From Diplocarpon mali (lineage: Eukaryota; Ascomycota; Leotiomycetes; Helotiales; Drepanopezizaceae), in assembly GCA_024741835.1 (NCBI GenBank), contig JAENRP010000121.1, positions 44,162 to 108,161 on the forward strand: 64,000 nt of DNA. The letters are read 5' to 3'. The first letter of the stretch is position 1. Each line of letters opens with the position of its first letter. This document shows, in pieces, positions 36,796 to 47,832 of the stretch. Under the pieces are notes generated by a model. It ran no database searches and was not told where the DNA came from. It worked only from the letters and a program-made list of their open reading frames with translations. The position numbers were made by a program, and so were the translations under genes.

Positions 36796-37657
36796 TCAAT
36801 AAAACCTCTGCTTTCCACTAGTCTCACGATACAGCCTCGAGATCTCACCCACGATCAGCGCCGTATCCCCCTCGGCAGTTGGTAATCGATGCCCGACATC
36901 AAACTCCAGCTTCTTCGCCGTACTCTCCTCAAAGCTCCCTGCCCACAATCTCTCACTCTCCTCCCGCCACTCATCCTGCAAGCCAATGACATGCACACTC
37001 GGGACACGGATCAAAGTCCCTTTCTCCTCCGCGCTCAGCATACTCGTGATCGGAGGACTCGTGCCGTTGAGGAAAACCCCGAACCTCACGCTGCCTCTCG
37101 GTTTCGCCTCCGCCGTTTTAGCAGCGGAGATCTGCTGCTCTAGACAAACGCCAGCGGCGAGTTTGGCGCCTTGGGAAAACCCCAGGATCCCGACGATGTT
37201 CTTGTCGGGACGTGAAAGCGCGGACGCGATGAGATCCCTGGTCTCGGGCGGCATTTCCTCTGACCCAGGGGCCGTCCAGCGATAGAAAGGGCCGCAGCCG
37301 TCGAAGACGGGCATTACGCCTGGGCCGGGGGGCGCTTCAAAGGGTGCGTCTAAGAAGATGAAGTCGAAGGACGAGGACAGTGAGCGTTGAAGACGGATAG
37401 TTTGGATGTTGAATATGGTGCTATTTCAGAAATCATCATGCAAGTTCCTTAACTTCTGCTCGCTACCCAGATTCATGACTTTCTGCGCCGAAATGCACGA
37501 ACCTGTTTGTACCACTCCCGTGAAGACAAAGGATTGCTGGCTTATCCGGCTCATTTGGGCCGAGAACGCCGGGGACGCCAGACATGGTTGATTGATTCCT
37601 TAGATTTCTCGAGGTCCAAGTGGGAGTAGGAGTTGGGCCAGGTGCTTTGGTGTGCAT
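36796..37657 (-). CDS. FSH1/OVCA2-family serine hydrolase
   Basis: Exons 37657-37503 and 37420-36796 give 259 aa. The intron is GT-AG (GTTCGT donor) and splits Ser52. An alpha/beta-hydrolase of the fungal FSH family (human relative OVCA2). Features: the opening strand KPAILCLHGSGTNS; the nucleophile elbow GILGFSQGA with Ser about 134; a likely acid Asp about 201 in VIGLQDEWREES; and His about 229 in DVGHRLPTAEGD. The spacing FDFIFLDAPFEAPPGPGV is typical of the family. The first 24 residues are Pro/Thr-rich, and the second Met (MSGVPGVLG) at codon 25 is an equally plausible start. Family members hydrolyse small esters and some act in polyketide clusters. No such cluster is visible here and the substrate is unknown. 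Confidence 0.88.
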
Positions 37658-39845
37658 GGTGGAGAAAGAAGTGGTGGTGAGGAGATATATACAGGTAAAG
37701 TTGGTCGGGCTCGGCTAATTCTGCTGGCCCATGTAGGGAAGGAATTCGGAAAGAATGGAAACGGACGAAGGTATTGGGTTACAAATGGGCTTTATTATAC
37801 GTCTCAACGAGAGAAAGGGTCGTGGAAGTGTCCGAAGAGGAATTGAAAGAATGCTAGTGTCAGTTCTTACTCGGCGGGTTTCTGATCAAAACCGATTGGA
37901 AAAGCAAAGAGCTTAAAACACAATACGACCACACTCGAACATTACTTGAAAGCTATCGTAGTTTATTCTATTTTTTAATCAATTCCTTCGAAGTTCAATT
38001 TGAGGTTTCCCGTGTCGTGACTCCTCTCACATCTTTCCACCCGCCTCTGGTCTAGAATTCGGGATAAAGAAGTGCTTGCTCACATGCAAATTCGTCGAAA
38101 TCGAATTAGCCCCACTGGACAAAATTCGGATTTCGCACCCTTCCGAATCACGCGAGGTCTCGGACATGACAAAACTGTGTTTTAGCGAAGCGAAAATTCC
38201 ATCCGAAGTTTGTAAACAACTACACAATGTGCCAAAGCACAACCCAAGTAACAATGAAGGGAGAGAGCCTATCATGGGATGAAGCTATCAACCCATCATG
38301 TCTCGATTTTTGCCTTTCCCTCAGGCCCTTGGTGAGTAAAGTCATTTTTCTGGTTGATGAACAGCCCTGCGCGGGACAGCCCCTAAGTATCCTCGATAAC
38401 AGTCGACAGGCTCAAACCTCTACCTCTCCTCGGCTACATCATGTCGCAAAAAGCTGTTTCTGAATATGCTATGCTCCTTCTTTAGTACTCAGATGCTATG
38501 GAGGATAACACCACGAGTGGTGGAAGTTCAACCCCAACCTGGATCACAGCCTGTTTCAGCGCAGTCCATGGCAGCCATAAAATTTCCAATAACAACAATC
38601 TGGGTACGTGTAAACATTGAGTACATGCGCCCAATGTTTCAGACCGGGTCGTAAGCTTTAAAAGTGCTAGAGTAGGTAGGATCTTGCTGTTCGAGATTAA
38701 AATATACTCGAGTCTCCTCCTCCACCTTGGCCTAAGAGACGCACAGTGTATGTATGCTCCCTTAAACTGAAATGACGTCTCTCTTTGCAAATACAGATAG
38801 ATTGTTTCTGCATATTGAAATTTACGAGTGTTTCGCGTTTATATCTAGATCTCGGACCCGAGATTTGAGCGGGAGAGAAATCTCAAGACACTGCTTAGCA
38901 GGTGAGGTCGTATATGTACGTATGGCGGGAAAATGTACGGGGGAGATATATTCGTGCGGCATCGAGGAAGTGACGAGAGAAGTGCTGTCAATTTTGGTTT
39001 TTCATCTCTCAGAATAATTCGTTTGTTGGAGGTTATTTGGAAAAACGATGAAAGTCAGGCTAAGCAGCCGCTGGATGCTATGAATTGGTTGCACATGTCT
39101 TGCTCCTACGTACCTATACTTCACTTGACTATGTATTAAGTTGAAGAAAGTCCTCCTCTGGAAGACCTTTGAAACAGAGCAGATAGAAGATTCCTCTGAA
39201 TACAGGAACGATTTCTTACCCCATCATTGGAAGTGCTGATGAGATGCTCAAACGGCGACAGGCTCTAGCAGCTACTGACAGATTCCCTGACCCACAACCT
39301 CTACTATCAAAGATTTACTACTCAGTGGCTAAGCACATGAATGATTAAGGAGCTGGGAAGCTCCTCTGGCTTCATTTCCATTGTTCTGCAGTTAGTGTAC
39401 AGTATTTTGCACTGGGACTCGTACTTTTTCGGATTGAGGTGTTCGACCCCTGGGGAGCATAGCGCAGGAAAACTAACGACTGAGCAGATTCTCCGACCCG
39501 GAGTGTCTTTTTCTTTCGCTAGTATCGGCGACGTTTCTATATTCACTCTGTTGAGTCTGGTTGATAATCACAATCACAACTGAAGCTCGCGTGTGTACTC
39601 TCGTTAAGGACCTCAGAAGTGACGGAGTTGTGTGCCGCGGACTAAATTCGCCTACCCGCCGCGGTACTAGACTTTGTAATGACCTCAAATATAGAATAAA
39701 AGCCCCCACTGGTTGCATCACACTTATGACTAGCCTGCAAGGCCTAGATTTAGATAGTTAATTCTACAGAATATGCCCACAGCCACCTTTCTCTCTTGCA
39801 GCTCTCTTTATTTTCCGAATTTTGCTTGAGGAAACTGATTTCATC
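37658..39845. other. Gene-poor region
   Basis: 2.2 kb with only short frames. One frame at 38441-38623 (MSQKAVSEYAMLLL, TAG, then a further 45 codons) looks mildly coding-like but is interrupted. I see no gene I can support. Confidence 0.5.
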
Positions 39846-40628
39846 ATGCACTTCTCCAAGATACTCATTCTGGTCATAATTGCCCCTGGTGTGCTTGGCA
39901 TGACTTTCAAAGGAAATACTCTGGATCGCAAAGACATCGCGGCGAAGAAGAAGAATCCACATCCAACTCCAACTCCACCTTCACCCCCTCCAAATCCAGA
40001 AATCACCGATTGGCGCGACAAGCCTTGGTCGCACTATGATATAAAGGCCAGCGTAGCAGACAATGTTTTTCCTGTGGACATGGGAAAAGGTAAGAATATC
40101 CCAAATCAGTTATTCAGAGGTTGCCCAGCGTTTGGAGATTGGGTTATGACGAAAATCTCGAAATATTTCCGACGTTCTCACGGAAAATGCTAATATAAAG
40201 ACCGTCAAGTTGAAATTGACCACAAGGACATCATTACACCATCGCTGCCGTCGGATGTCAAGATCCCCAGACCTTTCCTTCCTACAAAGGACAAGAAAGT
40301 GAAGGACCTCTACGTGGAAAGTCTCGCCGCATATGTGACCGAGAATGAGAAGACGCAGGAACAAAAGAGCAAGGAACTGTCGCAGAAATGGGTGGACGTG
40401 AAAAACTTCAATGATAAAACGCTCTGCTATTACTCGACGTCCAGTTTCCACTTGCGATGTTCCAACAAGCAGGACGAGATAGAACGACGATTCAGAATAA
40501 TCAAGTTCCGCAACAAGTACCACAGGATAAAGAACAAGTTGATTGACGAGATGAGGGTAGAAGGGTTGGCGAACTTGGGAAGAGACTTGACCGAGTACAT
40601 GGAGGAGACTGGCCAGACCATCGAGTAG
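39846..40628 (+). CDS. Small secreted protein, orphan
   Basis: Exons 39846-40089 and 40201-40628 give 223 aa. The 111-nt intron has a GTAAGA donor and a GCTAATATAAAG end, and phase fits. The N-terminus MHFSKILILVIIAPGVLG is a strong signal peptide with likely cleavage near residue 18. A Pro/Thr-rich spacer follows (HPTPTPPSPPPNPEI), then a Lys-rich, mainly helical C-terminal part (VKDLYVESLAAYVTENEKTQ). Only two cysteines remain in the mature part (LCYYS and LRCSN), so at most one disulfide. There is no transmembrane segment after the signal peptide and no GPI site. I know no family. Size and secretion fit a candidate effector or a wall-associated protein, but that is inference. The gene stands alone in a gene-poor stretch. 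Confidence 0.65.
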
Positions 40629-42490
40629 GACCAGCAGCAGGACCAGGGCCACTCGGGCCCCAAGATCGACGACGTTGCCCGACAGGCCGTCAGCCGAAGA
40701 GAGTTGAGTCTCTGCTGATCCGATAATATATCGAGATAATGAGCCTGGTAGCCCGCGACGGCGGAGAGGGAGAGAAAGAATTGTAGGGATTGTGCATGTA
40801 GTAGAGCGTGGTGTTGATGTTACATCTCGCAACTAAGAATGCTACAAATTACGAAAACGCTGCCGCATCTGCCGTCATGACTTCCGGCGTATGAGGACTT
40901 TCCGCCTGCGCCGTATGATAGATGTCGATGCTGCGCGAGTAAACCCATTGACAAGCTAAAGCAGGAGTTCCTTGAATTTCTAATTGAATCTCAAACTAAA
41001 TTCAATTCCCACACAGGACGCAGCAGACAAACTGCTACATTATGCTAGGGTCATAGCTCCGCCAGCCATATATGGGCCCCAAACAGCCGTCTTTTTCTAC
41101 ATTACTCAGCTCTTGTCTTTTCTCCCACATGGCGGCACAACCCTTCCTGGCGCTAGGCAGTCGTTCGAAATATCTGCGTAAGTATTTGTAGAAACATTTG
41201 AATTTGAAATTTGAGTAGTGAGCATCCGAGTTGTCCATCTGAAATTCTCGGTACCTCTCCGAGCCCCATTACCGTATCTTTTTCTCTTACTCACTGTCAG
41301 CTCTGAGCTCATTCTCTATTGAATACCTATACCTCCCTTTGCCCCATACGACAACCGACTAGGAGCAACCATGATTTGTGCTCCTATCAACGCTGTTTAG
41401 CGCACCCAGCGCTCGAAAGTTCTCTAGCGCTTACAGTGATTAGATAGCCTGCAGCACTAAGCCTAAGCATGGTGTCTCGATGCTTCGGTATGATGAGACG
41501 TGATTAGAGGTATTACTTGCCACTCGGCCAGTGGTCTTGTATCGACCCAGGTAGGCGGCTGTAGGAGAGACTTGGGACTTTCATCCGAAAAGTTATATCT
41601 GAATAAGAACCTGAAGTCCCCGACAGTAAAGAACAGAGAAGACAGTGTGCATAGAAGATTTCAAGCCTGAGTTTATCATTCGTGTATTGAGAAAACCTGT
41701 GCTGCCATTACATCCAAACTGAAGATGTGATCGTTATTCCAGTCCTCTCTTCGTTTTCGCAAAACTCCACCTATCGTAGTGAGAACCTACGGCAATGTTA
41801 GCCCCATATCATATACAGAATCCAAAGGTAGACTTATCCCCAAAAAGGAGGGGCTGTCTCAGGCTGAATCACCAGACAAGAGACAGCCCAGGGCTACCCA
41901 CCACCAGGCCTGCCCAGAAACAGAGATAGGCCATCAAAAAGCAATAACCACACCCAAGAGTGCTCCCAGCTCACCACAGCACCACCGAAGAAGCACACTA
42001 CACGCCTAGACGTCGAAAAAACCGTTCCGCGCTCCCCAAGACAGACAAGCACAAGGCTTTGACACCAACTCGAGATGGGTCCCATCCTGGACGCTGAACA
42101 GCTTCCTCTCTTCCCGGGTGAGACGCACCAAGTCTGCAGTGCAGTATGAGCCAAGAAGAACACTCTTACCACGGCATCTAGTCTTTCGCACCCCACACCC
42201 CACCATCTGATCCCGCACCCGTATCCTACCGTAATGATCGAACCGACGTGTTGCTCAAGCTTGGGACGATACCAGCAGTGGACCGGACACGCAATACATC
42301 AGAACAAGGACAATCAGATACCCCGACGCATCGGATGAAGCTTCTCTCTGTGTGAATAGCAGGTCCCTCTGAGATTAGTTTTATGTTTCCTCTGCCTCGG
42401 GATGCAGGGCAAAGACGGACAAAAGACATCAACAAAAGCCGCTATCGTCTCGGCCGCCACCATCCTGAGTAAGATGGTACGAGGAGGGAG
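40629..42490. other. Gene-poor region
   Basis: 1.9 kb with only short frames on both strands and no recognisable domain. No gene supported. Confidence 0.55.
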
Positions 42491-43900
42491 ATGTGTCTAG
42501 CATCAGAGATGGAAGACCTTGTGTTGGCGCCCTCCATCACCACAGGACCGGGCCTGTGGGAGGAAGTTGATGCGGCTGATTGGGATCACACGAGTGTGTC
42601 AAAGCCTGGGGCTGGTGCCGCGGCGATGGTCTTGTGAGCTGACTGCGCGTTGGACGCGAGTTTCTGGTGGTTGGAGAGGGTGGATACGATGTCCTCGCCG
42701 GCGAAACTGCGAGAAAAGAGAGAGTACGGGACGTCTTCACCGGACGAACCGGGCGGACTCATCTCTGTAGACCTGGAGAAAATGGGTCCTCAAATGAGGA
42801 TGCATGATATCAGGAGCAAGGCCAACTTGTCAAATCCTCGCTGCACCAAAGTACATTGAAGGACCACCACGTACTGTGTGTTTCTGTTTGGAGGCATCGA
42901 AATCTCGCGGCACCTGCAAGCAGACGGTTCAGACGAGTGAGATCGACGCCAATCACGACCGTGAGGAAGTGGAAACACACGCCGAGGAGACGGTCTTTTT
43001 GTAGACTATCCATAAGAATATTGTGCTCAATCATGTATCCCACCGAGTACCATCTGCCTTGTCTCAGAGTTTGCAGAGCGCGCGTTGATCGACTCGAACA
43101 GCTTGATGAAGATCCCAAAGACCGCTTCTCGAAGAAGAGCCTGTACTCTTCAAATCGCATCTCCTCTCCCAACATCCGTTTTCGCATCGACAATAACAAT
43201 CATGGTAATCAGAGTATAACGCCCAGCCGAAGACCCTGACGAGCTCCCCCGCATGGAGGTATTACCAGAATGGCTCATAGAAGAATTCTGTTTTCTGTCT
43301 CGCGACATCTGGACTATCCCTCCAACTTTTCGATACTCAAGCATTGAATCAGATCGCTCGCCTCTCGGCGTCGCAATCGTCACACAGCCGGTGAGCACCT
43401 AGTATTTTGGAAAAACAACTATGCCCGCAAAGCTAGAACCAACGAATACTTAGGGTTAAGTTCTGATCCATGTTCTTCCTCTCGGAATGTAGGATCAGAA
43501 AACTGTTGGGAGGGAGAAGTGCTTGGTTTGCAGGTGCTCGAGGAGTGAGAGAAGCTTCATCTTCAGGTGTGTTGATGAGGTATTTGGTGGCATCCGAGGC
43601 AGTGTATCGCGTGTTTGGTGCTGCAATTTGGTATCGAAGCTGTCGCGAGTCGCGGACGATAACGGTAGAAATTGCGGAGAGAAAGGAGGTGATAAGAATG
43701 CAGAGCATTGCGATCGACATTCGAGAGGGAGTGGTTGGTATGAATGAATGATCATGAGTGTGGCAGACGCGACGAAATCGAGGTTTGTGACAAGGCGCCA
43801 AGACATGCCCGACTCGCGATATAACGTGACCTTAACTGCGTGACATTCCCCGCTCATCAGCCTCCTCGGTTCAGCCTCAGGGTACATTCAGTTCAACAAA
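42491..43900. other. Unresolved locus with coding-like blocks on both strands
   Basis: Plus strand: an ATG at 42491 opens a frame (GPGLWEEVDAADWDHTSVSK) to TGA at 42635-42637. The same frame continues open to 42859 (DASFWWLERVDTMSSPAKLR). A further block, 43229-43390 (MEVLPEWLIEEFCFLSRDIW, then IPPTFRYSSIESDRSPLGVA), ends at a GTGAGC donor. Minus strand: a membrane-like start at about 43717-43801 (MLCILITSFLSAISTVIVRD), a helical block near 43145-43060 (REAVFGIFIKLFESINARSA) and a tail stopping at 42586 (DVPYSLFSRSFAGEDIVSTL). I could not build a phase-consistent model on either strand. One real gene with its shadow is likely, possibly broken. Family unknown. Confidence 0.3.
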
Positions 43901-44114
43901 ATCGGCATAACCGTCATAACAGGTACGTCAGGAGCTAGCTCATGCTTTAATGGCAGGCATCGTACCACGAAGCCTCGAAGTATTTAAACACGGGTCTGTC
44001 TGCACTAGATATTCACTATTTACATTTTTGTAAATTTAAAGAGTGTTATGGTACTGGTCTTTATTCTCGACACCGAGATTTCCGAAGCAAAAAGCGTGTG
44101 TATTCTTTCTTAAT

Positions 44115-46948
44115 ATGACAGAAGATACGCAAGGTAAAAATCCTCAACCGCCACTGGTTGACAGTATTCTACAATGTGGAAAAGCAGCTTTTGATCCAGA
44201 AGAATCGGAGAGTACAAGAAGGGCCAATCTCCTAGAGTTCAATACTCTTCTTGAGAGGTACGTCCAGGTCGAGCATTCTGGGAACATGTATTGAGATTCT
44301 ATAGCTCAAGCTCACTGGCCTTGATACCTGTTCTGAATCTCCTCATACAACCTGGTCGAGTACAGCCATGGTTTCGTGCGCCTTTGGCTTCAGCTCTTGC
44401 ACGAATCCCCTTGCGTCCTCGTGGAGTCCAGCATACAATCGAATTTGTATTTCAAGTCCATGCTAGCTCTTCTAGCAGCAACTCTTCAGCGAGTACGGGA
44501 AGAGGAGCGAGCATTTCTCACGAATCGCTTAACTCTGTTTCTAGACTCCTCTCATCTCCGCCAGTGGGTATGTCAGCCGAGGACTGGTTCGCTGGTATTG
44601 CTCCACAGCTTCTGTCTCTCCTTGACGGCGAAGGAGAGCTTGATATGGATAGGACTGCTGCATTTGTCATCGGGTTTGGTATTCTAGGGAAGAAGCAGTT
44701 TGGAGCACCTGGTACGCAAATTCACATATGCACAAGGTCTGGACTGACACCAATAGGCACTCCGGGATGGAATGCTTTTGTTCTGCCCATTCTGGGTTCT
44801 CTTGATCCCGCCGCCGTCAAGAGTGAGGGCAACAAGCGCAAGCCACTTCAGGATTCTATAGATCATGTGGGAGGCCACAAAGTCCTTGTTACCTCCGCAG
44901 ATGTCGCAAAGGGTGTCCACAGACTATTCATACTACTAAGCTCTCATCCCCACCCTTCACTTTCGAAAAGACTCTTGCGGCCAATGCTTCTACCCCTGTG
45001 GTCTCTTTCTTTTTGGCCCAATTGTAACGAGCATAACGAGAAGAAGATACGTGAGCCGGCAAAGAGGCTTTTAAGGACATTACTCCAACTATCGCCCGCC
45101 TCCGCCGAGACACCAGGGGTGCCCAGCCCGCCTTCTGCTTTAAGCCTTCTTTCAACTATATTGCGAAATATAAATTTCAAGGGCAGATCAGAACCAGGCC
45201 GGGCTAGATGGGTCTACGCTACTGCTAATAACGGCGATATCCAGATCGAGGAGCTGAGAGCTTCGGTAGATGGAGACAACACTCACTTGAACCTTGCAAG
45301 CATTGAGGCTGCCACTGAAGCTTTCATATTCTTGTTACAGAGTACACCTGATTTAAAGCCCGAAATCTCAAAGCTGTTCATGAGCTTATGCAAAAACTGG
45401 CTTGCAAAGAGTGCCAACACTAGCAAGCCCGCAATAATTACCCGACCAGGACAGAGGGACGACTCGCAAGCAGATATCGAAAGCCGCCTCGTCGAAGCCA
45501 AGGTCATGCAGAAGATGATCAATTTTCTCCCCGAAAGTCTGGTTCACGACTCACTACAAGTATTGGATCTCGTGAATGAAGTGCTGTCGAATTTCTTGGC
45601 TACCCATGATGGCGGTGAAGGTTGCGAAGACAGTGTTGCTGTTGTTCTCAGCCTTCTGAATATTGTTCTCACCTCCCCAGGTTTCACAGAAACTCTTGAG
45701 ATAAAGCCTCTTTTGACGTCGATTGGAAGCTTCCTACGATCACTAAGCTTGTACAGTTTTGAGGTATCAACCACTGCACAAAATCTACTTTTGCTATTAC
45801 AATTTTGCGATTCTCGTAATGAACCGAAACCTGCAAGTATGAGCACATCAACGGACCAACAAGTCGAAGACAGGAAGAGCTACAGTCTTGCCATGTCGTA
45901 TCTGACGGCAACAGATTCTCCGCCACCAGTCCGAGTTCAGGGTTTGGAACTGTTGTCGGATTTGATCCGGGCAAATAGCGCGATCTTGAACATCCCAGCT
46001 CTTCTGGTGATCTTCTCCTCGCTACTCCAGGATAACGAGGAATATATCTACCTGCGTGTAATCAGGTCCTTCATCCAGCTTTCTCAGAGACATCCCAAGT
46101 CCGTCATGAAAGATCTCATTGATCGCTATGTAGACCCACAAGAAGAGAGCGAGCTAGATCAGCGCTTGAGACTTGGCGAAGCACTACTCCAAGTAATTCA
46201 AAACAACCCCCTTACATTTACCGGTGAGACATCAACATCCGTCTGCGAAGGGCTCCTCTTCGTCGCGGGTCGTCGCGGCTACCGCCCCAAAACAGAGCAA
46301 CATCAAGAAAAGAAGAACAGACGTAAGCGCAAACAATACAACGAAGCAAACGAGGCCTGGGGTGGTGAAGTCCCCCAACTCGACGAAGTGCTGGGAGAAA
46401 CGTCCGAGGAGAGTGAAATTATGTCTCAGATAGTCACGGGTTGGGAAAGCAAGCGCGGTCTGGAAGATGTTCGGATCCGCTCCTCGGCACTTTCCGTTCT
46501 CGGCTCGGGAATCGAGGCCAACGTAGAAGGTATCGGCTCGAGAATCATATCTACAGCCGTGGACCTGAGCATTCACATTCTCACCCTCGAGCCAGAACCG
46601 GAGAAAGGCATCTTGCGACGGGCAGCCATGCTGCTCCTGATGACTTTCGTAAAAGCCTTGGACTCCGCAAGAGCAGAAGGAAAAAAACTGGGCTTCGGAT
46701 TTGTCGGTCAGAGTCTCGACGATGTGCGCAGAATCGTGGAGTATGTCGAAGGAAGCGACGGTGACGGACTCGTGCGACAACATGCCCGGGATGTTATCGA
46801 AGGCCTTGAAGCCTGGCAAATCAACGCTTTGATCCCACCTCAAAGAGAACAGCTCTCTCTCCAAGAACTGGCAGGCTTGAGGATAACTCCGCGGGGAGTC
46901 GAAGACTCAAATGGCCGCCTCAGAGCCAGAATCGAGGAAGTCGAATAA
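44115..46948 (+). CDS. RTP1: RTP1/TANGO6-like RNA polymerase II assembly factor
   Basis: Exons 44115-44257, 44305-44711, 44757-46948 encode 913 aa. Intron 1 (GTACGT..TATAG) splits a Ser. Intron 2 is only 45 nt (GTACGC..CAATAG) and phase-neutral, so an unspliced transcript would still be open and add 15 residues. Splicing gives GAPGTPGWNAFVLP, which I prefer. The protein is a helical-repeat (HEAT/ARM-like) chain. The C-terminal third carries the blocks typical of the Rtp1 C-terminal region: DSPPPVRVQGLELLSDLIRA, EEYIYLRVIRSFIQLSQRHP, and VRIRSSALSVLGSGIEAN. A basic insert (KKNRRKRKQYNEANEAWGG) sits between them. Yeast Rtp1 helps nuclear import and assembly of RNA polymerase II. Animal TANGO6 is the homologue. 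It ends about 290 bp before the next + gene. Confidence 0.82.
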
Positions 46949-47235
46949 AAGAGCCGTAGCCCCGCCAACGGACCAAGGAATACGGCTGCGTATCGAGGTT
47001 CGATTGCAGCCCGCGTCAATTGTGACCAGTGGTTGCGGTCGAAGTGAGACAAAGGAGGGCACATCCCACGTGGGGAAGACTCGGTCTGGGCTCAATGCCA
47101 CGAGGTATAGCCCCAAAGAGACGATCAGATGCTGACCAGAACCTGCGAGTGCCCGATCCTGGCTATCTTGTGAAAGGAGTTGTGATCGAAATATGTACTT
47201 ATTTGGCGTTCCTGGGTAGGTATGTAGATGGGTAC

Positions 47236-47832
47236 ATGTCTGGTGTTCCTGCGGCGAAGTCCAAACTCTCCTCCCAACAAGCAAACCCCAAGATGCCCTC
47301 AAGATCAACCCCCAACCTCGGCACTTACGGCGAAAAGCCCGGCCTCTTCCAAAGCAGAACCACCAGACCCTCAACTCCCTCCCAATCGAAACCAACACTC
47401 GCAATACTCTCACCGCCTCCAACATCCGCGCACGTCTCACCTCCCTACGGCCACTTCTCATCGCCCTCCAAAAAAAGCCGACCGCTTCTCCGTACGCGGC
47501 ACTCCGTGCCCTCGAACCCACATGCTACCGCCGAGAAGCAAGCGCGTGCACACTCCTATCCGCCGCGGAAGCTGTCTCTGCCTTTGGTTGCCAAGGGTTC
47601 GTTTGTCGTGTCCGCGAGACCCATGCTCAGCAGACTGCGCTCGGGGCTGGGCAGACTGTTCGCTAAGAAAGGCGAGGAGGAGAGCGAGGAGAGCGAGAAG
47701 TGTGAGACGGACGCCGCGTCGTTACATCTGGAGCTGCCAGAGTGGGTTAGCAGAGACAAGAGCGAGATTGAGTACTTGCGGCGGATGGAGAGGGAAGCTT
47801 TGAGTGGGAGAGAAAATGGGATTGTGGTTTGA
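47236..47832 (+). CDS. Basic disordered protein, function unknown
   Basis: A 198-codon intronless frame. The start is chosen at the Met of MSGVPAAKSKLSSQ. MPSRSTPNLG at 47293 is an alternative, and the frame is open further upstream. The first about 120 residues are Ser/Pro/Thr/Lys-rich (PLLRTRHSVPSNPHATAEKQ). A more structured end follows: SARPMLSRLRSGLGRLFAKK, an acidic patch EEESEESEKCE, and a helix LPEWVSRDKSEIEYLRRMER. That composition shift reads like a real small protein. The opposite strand also has an open frame at 46907-47521, but it is richer in W, R and G and looks like a shadow. No known family. Confidence 0.5.
   Translation: MSGVPAAKSKLSSQQANPKMPSRSTPNLGTYGEKPGLFQSRTTRPSTPSQSKPTLAILSPPPTSAHVSPPYGHFSSPSKKSRPLLRTRHSVPSNPHATAEKQARAHSYPPRKLSLPLVAKGSFVVSARPMLSRLRSGLGRLFAKKGEEESEESEKCETDAASLHLELPEWVSRDKSEIEYLRRMEREALSGRENGIVV

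Noticed and set aside
46907..47521. 204-codon minus-strand frame overlapping the RTP1 3' end and the basic protein
   Set aside because: Rich in W, R and G with no recognisable feature. The plus-strand frame shows a more natural composition.
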